NCBI GenBank assembly: GCA_026874595.1
Contig: CM049316.1
Coordinates: 71,827,176 to 71,891,175, forward strand
DNA: 64,000 nt
Direction: 5' to 3'
From: Sipunculus nudus
Taxonomy: Eukaryota; Annelida; Sipuncula; Golfingiida; Sipunculidae
How positions within the stretch are numbered: position 1 is the stretch's first letter; every line of letters starts with the position of its first letter. The notes under the pieces were generated by a model. The model made no database searches. It saw only the letters and a program-made list of their open reading frames with translations, and was not told the DNA's origin. Shown piece by piece: positions 11,141 through 20,204 of the stretch. The position numbers and the translations under genes were made by a program.

Positions 11141-11456
11141 TTATGGAGAAATAATCATGTACGAGCTAACCGAAACTGTGGTCGTAGATTTATGATCGCA
11201 GCAAATCTTCTTGTGTTGTTCCTTGTCACTCATTTCTTTGTCCATTCCTTTGCCTTTTCCTTTGTCTTCTTCTTCTCCATGGTGATCTCCTGGTGGTCCG
11301 AGAATGGGCAACAGGGTTTTCATACCTCGCAACTTCTCGAGAAGACCCATGCAGACGTCTGAACACTTTGCTCTGACGTCATTATCGCACGTGAGTTCGG
11401 GTATTGGATGGAGCATTGCCTTTGTGCCCATGGAGGTTGTCATATTGCAAACACAC
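11141..11456 (-). CDS. Exon Y(B1): terminal exon, B type
   Basis: Same architecture as Y(A1): acceptor, CVCNMTTSMGTKA, CDNDVRAKCSDVCMGLL, linker, Lys/Glu/Gly-rich tail, ICCDH, TAA and AATAAA at 11134-11139. B-type marks are MLHPIPE for IIHPVPE, SD for SE, and a linker one codon shorter (ILGPPGD). Its upstream partner on this strand would be X(A2) at 22632-22809, whose signal peptide is broken, with the LTR retrotransposon inside the intron. Expression of this gene is therefore doubtful even though the exon itself is intact. Confidence 0.55.
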
Positions 11457-12621
11457 CTGGAATTGAAGAATAGTTAAAATGGTTATATCTTTTTTTCTTA
11501 ATCATTAAAAAAAAATACAAGATAAGTTCATGGTCTATTGATGGCACTGCCTATTGAATAATGATATAAGTATCTTATTGATAAGAATGACAGGTTATCT
11601 ATCTTTCTGGATTTACGGTTTAATTCGCACGAAATATGAATAATTCAGAAGTTTTATCCTGTCTTGTTAACATAGAGCTTATCTCTGAATCTCTGTTGCC
11701 TTTGAAGCACGGCGATTCTTGAACTGAGTATCTGCTCTGAGGTACATCGCCTTACCCATTTTTCCTACCCCAGTAATCCAAATAAAATAGTAAAAAATAA
11801 TAAATATAAAATATATGAAGTAGCACAATAGTAATGTAGGAGTATTTTTTTATATGTTTGTTGATTGACTAATTTTATTGAATGAAGCTGGCATATAAAC
11901 CAAATGTTTGCTATTTCCAATTAAAGGAAGTCTTTGCCCAACGCTCGCAACTCAGTTGTAATGGATTGTGTACCACCTTGAAGTAATACCAAATATGAAT
12001 CTGTTACCTATTAGAAATATTTCTAATATATAAATAATTTTGGAAAATAATCATTTTTAAGAAATTAAACAAAAACAGGTGTTTGCTGATAAATGGAAAA
12101 GAAAAATAAGAAAACAATGGTAGTTTAATGCTTTTCTCTCTGGTGAACTGTGAAAAGTAAAGAAATATCTGTGGTTCAGATTTAAATGTAGAAATAAATT
12201 CGTCAACCCCTATAAGTCTTCAAACTAAACATAAATACTGAATTGATCGAAATCGTTTAAAATTTTGTTGAGTCTAAGAGCAATTTGTTGACATTATCAG
12301 AACATTTCTCCATTAATCAATGAAATAATTAAATATTTTAAATTTGTCTTTTTGTAATACTTTGGGTTGATTGCGTTCATCTGGCTTACCGAATTATATA
12401 TGCAAAATAGCTGTCAATTGTACTGTGATTCTGCATTTTTGATATAAGTGAAAAAAAACAATCACTGTCTGTTGAATCACAGAAACCCCCTTTATTATCA
12501 TAATATTTGCTACAAGAATAGCAAGTGTATGGTTCTAATATAATAAAATGCATAAATTATTGATGCATACTCAAAAGATTTGAATATTTTAGTCATATTT
12601 TGTATGATCTTTCAACTATTA

Positions 12622-12716
12622 CAGTCGAACCACTTTGAGTGGGCACCTTCATAAAAATGGGTACCTCTATAAAGTAGGCACTATTGAGCAGTCCCATTTT
12701 TTCTTCTCTTTATTAT
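12622..12716 (+). mobile_element. MITE 5' end, split by the LTR element (A2 MITE)
   Basis: TA then CAGTCGAACCACTTTGAGTG, the left inverted repeat of the module A MITE, continuing to CTCTTTATTAT where the 5' LTR begins. The rest of this MITE resumes after the 3' LTR at 19402. This shows the LTR element landed in a MITE. Confidence 0.8.
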
Positions 12717-13511
12717 TGTTACTGATGTCTTTTTTATTGTGTGACCGGGGCGTAACTCGTGATGTAGCGTTCCGCCTGGCCGGGTGTTGCACTCTCAGTT
12801 TAATCCGTGCTGGTTAAACTCTCGTTGTTATGCTATTCTGGGGTTTTCCCGCCTGGCTGAACCGGGCGATCTCACGTGTGAACCCCGATATGTAGAGACA
12901 CGGCTTTCGTTGTTCTGGATGATTCCTGAAAAGCGTGTGTACTGTGTATAATGTTAAATTCTGTAGATTGTTCGAGAAATAGAAAGTTCTCGGCTTGGGA
13001 TGAGAGAATATTCCAGCGGACACGGAAGCGTGTTAGTAAGTCTGTGGGACCTATCCGAATATCCAGTAATTTCAGTGATTCTACTATTATTAACACATTA
13101 CAATTTAGTGCTGCCTGTCTCAAGTTTACTTTTGGGATTGTTACAAGAGCTTAACATTGGACTGTTGTTCTCTGAGAAGATTTATATGAATTACTGTTCA
13201 TCTGGTTTATACATTTTAAAGGACTTGTCGCTGTGACAGTGGTTGTATCCAGGTACTGTGCACCTAGTTTATTTTACTGTGTGATTATATTTATTTGTTT
13301 GTCTACTGTTGTTTTACTGTGTAATTGTATTGATTTAGTGTATTGTTTTAACAATAAATTGTAGTTATTTGTTACAAAAAAACACTGACTTCTTTATTCA
13401 TTCCCCTAGACATTTCACGCTGCCTAGTGTTACAGAATCTGTTTTTTTTCTCCATTACAAAATTTATGTTCATCACGCTTACGTGATCTGTTGATATTAG
13501 GTTCCGTAACA
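12717..13511 (+). mobile_element. 5' LTR, copy 1
   Basis: 795 bp, from TGTTACTGATG to GTTCCGTAACA. It aligns with the 3' LTR but with clear divergence: 5 mismatches in the first 53 bases, extra bases near 12850-12900, and loss of about 47 bp near 13000 that holds a TATAAATAG box in the 3' LTR. AATAAA at 13353-13358 is a likely poly(A) signal. Confidence 0.92.
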
Positions 13512-13517
13512 TTAAAT

Positions 13518-13534
13518 TGGGGCTCGTCCGGGAT
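13518..13534 (+). other. Primer binding site, proline-tRNA-like
   Basis: TGGGGCTCGTCCGGGAT starts 6 bases after the LTR end. It begins with TGG (complement of the tRNA CCA tail) and closely matches the proline-tRNA primer site known from gammaretroviruses, with one G fewer. Identical in all three copies. Confidence 0.8.
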
Positions 13535-13680
13535 GCTTAATAGTTTTGAATTTTTTTGGGGCCTTGACCTGGACACATTGTTTATAATACACTGTTTACA
13601 GGATTACATATTTTTTTTTCAAATATATTGTTTACAGGATTTATCTCAGTGGTTTTTTGTTATTGTTTTAACATCTTAAA

Positions 13681-14808
13681 ATGGCAGATTTCAAACCTGA
13701 GACATTTGTTCAGGATCCCGACCCTGACAAAAGGAAAATTGTTGCGTTTTGGACGACACTTTGGGCTGAGCGTGAAATAAGCTTTGAGAATGCCTTTAAT
13801 CACTGCTAAAATCATGCAATAGTTAGCAAAGGTTTAATTAAAGAGAGTGCAGCTGAAACAAAAAATGACAGCCTTGCAATGAAATTAGAATTAAAAAAGT
13901 TAGAAATGCAACATGAGCAAGCATTAAAAGAGAGGGAGGAACATGAAAGGTTAGAAAGAGAAAGACTAGAAAAAAGAAATAGAAAGAGAAAAAAGAAATT
14001 GAGTTAAAACAACTGGAGTTAGAAATACTTAAACTAGAACATAGTCTACGTGCTGCCCCAACTCACAGTGTTGATGTTACTAAACACATTAGACTTGTCC
14101 CACCTTTTCAAGAAAAAGGGGTTGATAAATATTTCTTTTACACTTTGAGAAAGAAGCTGAAAATTTAAAATGGCCTAGGGAAAATTGGTTACAAAGTGTG
14201 TTGACTTGCAAGGCCATAGAAATCTAACAGAGCTTCCAGTAGAAGCTGTTGCTGACTATGACCTGGTTAAATGGTTAATCCTTATAGGTTATGAGTTAGT
14301 TCCGGAGGCTTACCGCGAGAAATTCAGAAATTGGGAAAAGCGCAAAGAACAAACCTACGTCGAATTTGCCAGGACAAAAGAGCAGTTGTTTGATCGCTGG
14401 TGTAGTTCTAAAAATGTAATGGAAGATGATGACAATTTGCGCCAGTTGATTTTGCTTGGAGACTTCAAGTGCTTCATTAACGCGGATGTTTAAACTTTTC
14501 TTGATGAGAAAAGTCCTGAAACACTTGACATTGTTGCTGAATCAGCTGATGATTATTCATTGACACAAAATGTCCTTTACTAACAAATCAAACCAGTCAT
14601 TTACAAACAAGAATGTAAATCAGTATGGTCAAAAGAAGTTTAAAGCGCAGTCACCCGGTATTAGTAGTCCTGATAGTTCAACAAAGCCCATTGCTACACC
14701 TCAGTCCACGCCCACTGAGTCTAAGCACAAAAAAGACCAGTCATTATCTAAGAAAATCTGTAATTACTGCAAGAAGGATGGTCACTAATATCTGACTGCT
14801 GGAAATTT
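13681..14808 (+). pseudogene. gag: gag remnant: coiled coil, SCAN-like capsid, CCHC knuckle
   Basis: The likely start is ATG at 13681 (MADFKPETFVQDPDPDKRK), stopped by TAA 42 codons on. Next, 13850-14030 encodes a Glu/Lys/Arg-rich coiled coil. A capsid region at about 14080-14575 has LVPPFQEKGVDKY, WPRENW, then ELPVEAVADYDLVKWLIL and YREKFRNWEKR, resembling the SCAN fold; the frame shifts around 14135-14190. A Ser/Thr/Pro/Lys-rich linker leads to a zinc knuckle (Cys codons at 14759 and 14768, His at 14783, Cys at 14797) interrupted by a frameshift right after the His. The same knuckle break occurs in all copies. Role in a live element: particle assembly and RNA packaging. Confidence 0.8.
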
Positions 14809-14829
14809 GCGAATAAACCAAATAGCAAA

Positions 14830-15216
14830 TCTTCTGGTTTTGTTTCAAAATCTAGGCATAGCATAGTACAAGAGCCAGGTTCTTTTCATGTAAATAAGGG
14901 GTACAACTCATTTATTGACTATAATAAAGAGTTTGATGCCACGGAGGCCCACCTGCCGTCTGAATCCAAAGAAGAATCCGTAGCTTGCGGGATAAAAACC
15001 TCAGTTGATTCCTGCGTGGAATTAAATAAGGCTAGGTATTTTCAGGACTCCTGCGAGGAGTATCTTTTAAAAAAGGCCAAGTCCTTTTATGACTCTTGCG
15101 AGAGTATTTCAAATGAGGCCAGGTCCTCTTATGACAAACAGAAGTTTGTTTCTGCTGAGGAAAATTCCTCTGTTGACTCCCATGAAGAGTTTGATTGTAA
15201 AAAGGAAGTCCTTTAA
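14830..15216 (+). pseudogene. Gag-protease linker with 15-residue repeats
   Basis: Open frame between zinc knuckle and protease, not resembling a known domain. It includes two adjacent degenerate 15-residue repeats carrying F(Q/Y)DSCE (about 15031-15120; 45-nt period). Acidic, with evenly spaced Cys. The frame ends at 15216, and a shifted frame continues toward the protease. Confidence 0.5.
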
Positions 15217-15337
15217 GGACTCTGTAAAAGAGTTTATGACTGACATTGTCAATGTCAGTTCTTTGTTTGATGAAGCTGAGGTAGTAGAGGTAGTCTCCTG
15301 ACTCTGAAATGGAGTTATATGAGCCATTCATACATGA

Positions 15338-15605
15338 TTGAGGGACACTGGTTCAGGCCAAACTCTCATGTTAGCAAACACTTTGCCATTTTCTAATAGG
15401 TCCTTTACTGGTGCACATGCACTTGTCAGTGGTGTGTTTTCAGACAAGCACACTTCAGTTCCGCTTCACAGTATACATTTAAAGTCAGATTTGATTTCTG
15501 GGAATATTACTGTGGGCATTAGAACTACTTTACCTTTTAAGGAAATTCAGTTGCTTCTAGGCAATGATAGTGCAGGTGACAAAGTACAGCCTGTACCAAT
15601 AGTGA
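15338..15605 (+). pseudogene. pro: Retropepsin-type aspartic protease
   Basis: Frame begins within LRDTGSGQTL, holding the DTG active-site triad, and ends with a LLLGNDSAG motif matching the conserved C-terminal I(L)LGxD of retropepsins. About 90 residues, normal size. The open frame here begins at a TTG, so the domain is entered from an upstream frame, now broken by a TGA just before. It continues in frame into integrase, as expected for a Pol polyprotein. Confidence 0.85.
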
Positions 15606-15805
15606 CAAAAAAGCCTTCACTAGATCAGGACACTGATCCTGAAAGTCAGGAAATTCCTGGTTTGTATCCTTCATGTGCTGTAACTAGATGTATGGCCAAG
15701 AAAAACACACATGAGAATAATAGTCCAGATAACAACACCCTGGGAGTCACTAGTGACTCGTCTAACGACTCGCCCGTACAGGATGCAGCATTCTCCAGGT
15801 CAGAA

Positions 15806-17101
15806 CTTATCGCGGAACAGCTTAAGGACCCTGATATTTCAAGTTTGTTTCCCAGGGCAGTTTCTAAAGATGAACTGTCACAGAACCCAGTTTGTTTCAA
15901 TGTCAAAAATGGAGTGCTTATGCGTAAGTGGCGACTACCTTATGTATGCGCTGATGATGAGTGGGCCATTAAACATCAAATAGTAATGCCCAAAAACTTT
16001 CGCAATGAAGTTCTAAGCATGGCACATGAGGCTCCTTTGTCTGGCCATTTAGGTATAAATAAATCTTATCAGAAAATTAGTACACACTTCTATTGGCCTA
16101 ACCTCAGGAAAGATGTTGTACAATATTGTAAATCATGCCATACATGCTAGATGGTAGGCAAACCCAATCAGAATTCTTCCTAGGCCAAACCTAGGCCTAT
16201 TCCTGCTTTCGAGGATCCTTTAGTAGGATTATTGTTGATTGTGTTGGACCACTGCCCAAAACAAAATCTGGACATGAATACTTGCTGACAATTATGGGCG
16301 CATCTACCAAGTTCCCTGAGGCAATACCATTGCGCAAAATTAATGCCAAAAGTGTTGTCAAAGCTCTCACCAAGTTTTTTACAACTTTTGGATTAACAAA
16401 ATCTGTCCAATCTTGAGCTAGGTATAAAAAAGTACAGCTCTTCGCCATACCATCCTAAAAGTCAGGGCGTCCTCGAGCGTTTTCACCAGACATTAAAAAA
16501 CATGATCAGGACCTATTGCTATGACACACAGAAAGACTGGGATGAAGGAATCCACCTATTGCTGTTTGCTGTCAGAGAATTCTTTCAAGAGTCCTTGGGT
16601 TTCAGTCTCTTTGAAGTAGTTGTCGGACATGGACCGCGAACTTAACTTCCATTGAAAATGCTTAAAGAAAAACTCTTGTGTAAAAATCCTGATTCTCTTT
16701 ATTTACTGCAGCTTGTCTCAGACTTTCGAACTAAACTATACAATGCTTTTAAGATTGCAAAGTCAAATCTAAAATCTGCACAAAGTAAAATGAAAACAAA
16801 GTATGACAGGCACACTGTAAGTAGGACGTTTCAGCCTGGTGAAAAGGTCCTTGCTTTACTTCCCATCCCCGGCAGACCTCTGCAATCTAGGTATTTTGGT
16901 CCTTCCATTGTTGACAAGAAAGTCAGTGATTTAAATTACATACTGTTGACACCAGATAGACGTAAGAAGAAACAACTGTGCCATGTTAACATGTTGAAAC
17001 CATATTATGACAGAAATAGCACATCAGATGTTGTTACTGCTGTTAATTGTGTAAAAACTGACCCTGACCCAGTTAAAGTACATGCTGATTGTGTGATGTA
17101 G
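15806..17101 (+). pseudogene. int: Integrase: H2C2, core lacking second Asp, GPY/F module
   Basis: Three parts. (1) H2C2 zinc-binding domain to 16150, with HEAPLSGHLGINK, HFYWPNLRKDV and CKSCHTC. (2) Catalytic core 16190-16640: first Asp in VDCVGPLPKTKSG, Glu in GVLERFHQTLK; the segment that should bear the second Asp is absent, with QS joining ELGI near 16412. Several frame changes. (3) C-terminal region 16652-17101 with RYFGPSIV and HVNMLKPYY, the GPY/F module of Metaviridae integrases. It lies upstream of reverse transcriptase, the reverse of the usual gypsy order. Catalytically dead. Confidence 0.9.
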
Positions 17102-17108
17102 ACATACA

Positions 17109-18530
17109 GTGTGGTACAGTTCCGCTAAAAACTCAGACGTGCTTAACAACCTGGATGCCAAACTGTCACACCTTACCGCACAACAACAGCAAGACCTCAC
17201 GAACCTGCTGCGGAATTATGAAAATTTGTTTAATAACATTCCAACGCGAACTAACATATTGTGCCTTGACGTCGATGTTGGCGAGGCAAGCGCAGTCAAG
17301 CAGCATCCTTACAGACTAAATCCAGAAAAGCAAACGTATCTACAGGATGAGATTCAATATTTGCTAGACAATGATTTTATTGAACCTAGAGACAGTAACT
17401 GGAGTTCACCATGTATTCTTGTGCCAAAACCTGATGAAGGTTACCGTATGTGCACAGATTATCGAAAACTGAACTCTGTCAACAAGACTGACACGTTCCC
17501 GATTCCGAGGATCCATGATTGTATTAATAGAGTCGGTAGCTCCAGATATGTTTCCAAGTTTGACTTGCTAAAAGGATTCTGGCAAGTTCCGCTGACAGTA
17601 CGAGCGAAAGAAGTGTCGGCATTTGTGACGGCGCAAGGACTGTACCAGCATAAAGTTATGCCGTTTGGCATGAAGAACTCACCAGCCACGTTCCAACGCC
17701 TCATCCATATGATTGTCAAGGACATTCAGGGCTGCGACGCATATATTGATGGCCTTATCGTGTACAGCGACACTTGGGAGAAACATCTGCAAATTCTTCG
17801 CGACCTCTTCGAAAGACTCAGTGAAGCACGTCTGAACGTCAACTTTGTAAAATCTGAGTTTTGTCATGCACAAGTAACATTTTTGGGTCATATTGTAGGG
17901 CAGGATAAGGTTAAAGCTGTTAATGTTAAAATAAGTGGTATTTCTGCATTTCCTAGACCAGAAAACAAAAAGCAAATAATGCGTTTTCTTGGTATGGTTG
18001 GATACTACAGGATGTTTTGTCAAAATTTTTCTGCGGTAGCTGAACCTTTGACTAATTTGTTAAAGAAGAAACAAAAGTTTGTATGGAATGTTCAGTGTGA
18101 AAATGCATTTCAGAATTTAAAAGCAATTCTGCAAAGTTCACCAGTTTTGGCAGCTCCTGACTTTGTTGTACCTTTTAAGTTAGCTGTAGATGCTAGTGAT
18201 ACTGCTGCTTGTGCTGTGTTGTTACAAGAAAGCAATGATGGCATAGATCATCAAATGTTTCTCAAAAAAGTTTAATGCAAACCAGAAAAACTACTTCACT
18301 ATTGGCTTTGATTTTGGCATTGCAAGTTTATGTTACTTCATCAGTCAAGCCTATCATTGTCTTCCGTGATCACAATGCCCTCACGTTCATGAACAAGTTG
18401 AAGTGTTAAAATCAAAGACTGTTGAGATGGAGTTTGTTCTTACAGGATTACAACCTTGAAATCAGACACATTAAGGGAAAGACAATGAACTTGCTGATTG
18501 CATATCGAGATGTTTATGAAATGTTGTAAA
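17109..18530 (+). pseudogene. pol: Reverse transcriptase and RNase H
   Basis: Longest surviving frame (17109-18275, 388 codons). RT motifs in order: WSSPCILVPKPDEGYRM, DYRKLNSVN, FDLLKGFWQVPL (first catalytic Asp), MPFGMKNSPATFQR, YIDG at 17742-17753 where YxDD is expected, FLGHIVGQ, then the connection FPRPENKKQIMRFLGMVGYY. RNase H begins with KLAVDASDTAACAVLLQES; its remainder (VFRDHNALTF, EIRHIKGK) is spread over shifted frames to about 18530. In this copy a Cys replaces the Trp found in copies 2 and 3 after YRM. The missing second Asp of YxDD makes the enzyme inactive. Confidence 0.93.
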
Positions 18531-18636
18531 CGAGATGGTTATGTAATGTTATGAATAAGATGATTTTGAGATGTTGTAAAAATTTAGTGATTGTGATCGC
18601 AAAAAAAAAAGTTTTTTTTTCTTTTTTTTTTCTTAC
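18531..18636 (+). other. A-run/T-run spacer before the polypurine tract
   Basis: Non-coding stretch after RNase H with a run of A then interrupted runs of T (18601-18632), able to pair with each other. Run lengths differ between the three copies, as expected of slippage. Confidence 0.5.
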
Positions 18637-18646
18637 AGGAGAGGGA
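18637..18646 (+). other. Polypurine tract, copy 1
   Basis: AGGAGAGGGA ends two bases before the 3' LTR start (TGTTAC at 18649), the expected place for the plus-strand primer. Confidence 0.7.
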
Positions 18647-18648
18647 TG

Positions 18649-19401
18649 TGTTACAGATGTCTTTTTTATTGTGTGACACGGGCGTAAATCGTGTTGTAGC
18701 GGCCTCGCCTGGCCGTGTGTTGCACTCTCAGTTTAATCCGTGCTGGTTGAACTCTCGTTGTCATGCTATTCTGGGGTTTTCTGGCCTGGCGGAGCCAGAG
18801 ATCCTGCTATGTAAAGACACGGTATTCTGGATGTTTCTTGTAACGCGTGTGTACTGTGTTTTATGTTAGATTCTATAGATTGTTCGAGAAATAGAAAGTT
18901 TTCGGCTTGAGATGAGAAGCTATAAATAGGGGCTGCGTTTTAAAGCCGAGAGAGAGGTGAGAGAATATTCCAGCGGACACGGAAGCGTGTTAGTCAGTGT
19001 GTGGGACTTATCCGGTTATCCAGTAATTTCAGGGATTCTACTATTACTAACACTTTACAATATGGTTATAAGTATATAAGTTTACTTTCGGGATTGTTAC
19101 AAGAGCTTAACATTAGAATGTTATTCTCTGAGATGATTTATGAGAATTATTGTTCATCTGTTTTATACATTTTAAAGGACTTGTCGTTGTGACCGTGGTT
19201 GTATCCAGGTACTGTGCACTTTGTTTATTCTACTGTGTGATTATACTGATTTGCTGTTATACTGTTGTTGTACTGTGTAATTGTATTCTTTATTCATTCC
19301 CCTAGACATTTCAAACTGCCTAGTGTTATAGAACCTGGATTTTTTTTACAAATTCATGTTCATCACGCATACGTGGTCTGTTGATATAAGGTTCCGTGAC
19401 A
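18649..19401 (+). mobile_element. 3' LTR, copy 1 (72-bp deletion)
   Basis: 753 bp, TGTTACAGATG to GTTCCGTGACA. Lacks about 72 bp found in the other 3' LTRs (junction about 19286, TGTATT joined to CTTTATTC), which removes the AATAAA poly(A) motif. Has the TATA box at 18921. Confidence 0.92.
18921..18928 (+). promoter_or_regulatory. TATA box in 3' LTR (TATAAATA)
   Basis: TATAAATAGGGGCTG is a strong TATA context in the U3-like part. Also at 37921 and 57960 in copies 2 and 3, but missing from every 5' LTR. Confidence 0.6.
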
Positions 19402-20204
19402 TAATGTTTAGCTAATAAGGGCACCTCTATATTCTTTAAAGTAGAACATTTCCACTCTTAATGTGGGCACTTGATTGATCTTCCCAGCTGAACTATCTTT
19501 CTATTTAAACTTTCTTAGCTTCATTTATTATGAATTGTTAATTATTTTCAGAATAACCATTAATTATTTAATATTTATATTTCAACTTTGAATTATCAAA
19601 CAAAAACAAAGTCAGAGGTGTTTTACTGTCAGATTGCATAATTATAATAATAGCCTTCTGGACTCAAGGTTAGGAAAGGCATACATGCATTCTAATTAGA
19701 TTACTTGATGTGCCTGTACAGCTCCGGTCAGACCTCAGCCCAGACTGGCTGTCCCTGTGATGGTTTATAGCCAGCAGTGAATGCACCACTCAGTATCCAT
19801 TCATGCTGGACTGATGGGATAGTTTGATCTGACAGTCACTATAGACTTTCTGATGTCAGCGAAGCAAAGAAACTGCTATATTTCATAAAATGGATGGCGC
19901 CCTACTCATTCACCCGATTACTTGGTACCCTGAGATAAAGAATTAGGGTAAAGGCCCCTTGGTCCACTAGCAGTTGCACTTAATGATCAACACCAAACAC
20001 TGGTCATTCGTATGCATTGTGTCACATTCACTGATATTGTCCAGTTATAAAATTTTACTCTTACAACAGACTCAGCATTAGTAATATTTCAAAGTAGGTG
20101 TCAGCACTGAATGGAGAAGCTATTATCTCTGTATACTGGGCACCTCTTTAAATTGGGCAGTTTAGCCTAGCCGCAAGAGTGCCCAAAATATAGAGGTTCG
20201 ACTG
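19402..20204 (+). mobile_element. MITE 3' part, split by the LTR element (A2)
   Basis: Continues the MITE started at 12622-12716 and ends with GAGGTTCGACTG plus TA. Same as 222-1024. Confidence 0.8.

Larger units (their letters stand above)
7366..12621. repeat. Module B1 (exons and spacers)
   Basis: Diverged duplicate of module A. Contents: 7366-8536, spacer with no gene seen (an open minus frame at 7735-7917 is not judged coding); 8537-9765, GTCT tract, SINE head and repeats; 9766-10111, spacer; 10112-10290, exon X(B1); 10291-11140, presumed intergenic; 11141-11456, exon Y(B1); 11457-12621, AT-rich intron sequence of the X(A2)-Y(B1) gene, nothing else recognised. Confidence 0.85.
1..19253. 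repeat. Tandem segmental duplication, unit 1
   Basis: First visible copy of the large tandem unit. It starts inside the 3' LTR of an upstream, off-window retroelement at CTGTTATACTG and runs to the same motif at 19254. Order: LTR end, MITE remnant, module A1, intact MITE, module B1, MITE 5' piece, LTR retrotransposon. Nearly every sequence block recurs in units 2 and 3 with few substitutions. The border is a convenience, since the true duplication breakpoint is not visible in a head-to-tail array. Confidence 0.95.
12717..19401 (+). mobile_element. Gmr1-like Ty3/gypsy LTR retrotransposon, copy 1 (defective)
   Basis: Element of 6685 bp with TG...CA LTRs. Internal order is PBS, gag (coiled coil, SCAN-like capsid, CCHC), protease, integrase, reverse transcriptase, RNase H, polypurine tract. 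Integrase before reverse transcriptase is unusual for Ty3/gypsy and, with SCAN-like gag, points to the Gmr1-like group. Flanks are ATTAT and TAATG; the empty site in MITE B is TTTATTATGTTTAG, consistent with a 4-5 bp target duplication carrying a mismatch. Frameshifts and stops break gag and pol. The same insertion occurs in units 2 and 3. Confidence 0.88.

Noticed and set aside
15032-18023. Minus-strand frames of 70-114 codons within gag-pol
   Set aside because: Antisense shadows of the pol reading frames, with no independent signals.
15338-18275. An active or recently active retrotransposon
   Set aside because: All three copies share the YIDG change, the missing integrase Asp and frameshifts, and the LTRs are diverged.
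12717-19401. Steamer/Mag-type element, known from bivalves
   Set aside because: Integrase upstream of RT, the SCAN-like gag and the proline-type PBS do not fit that group as I know it.
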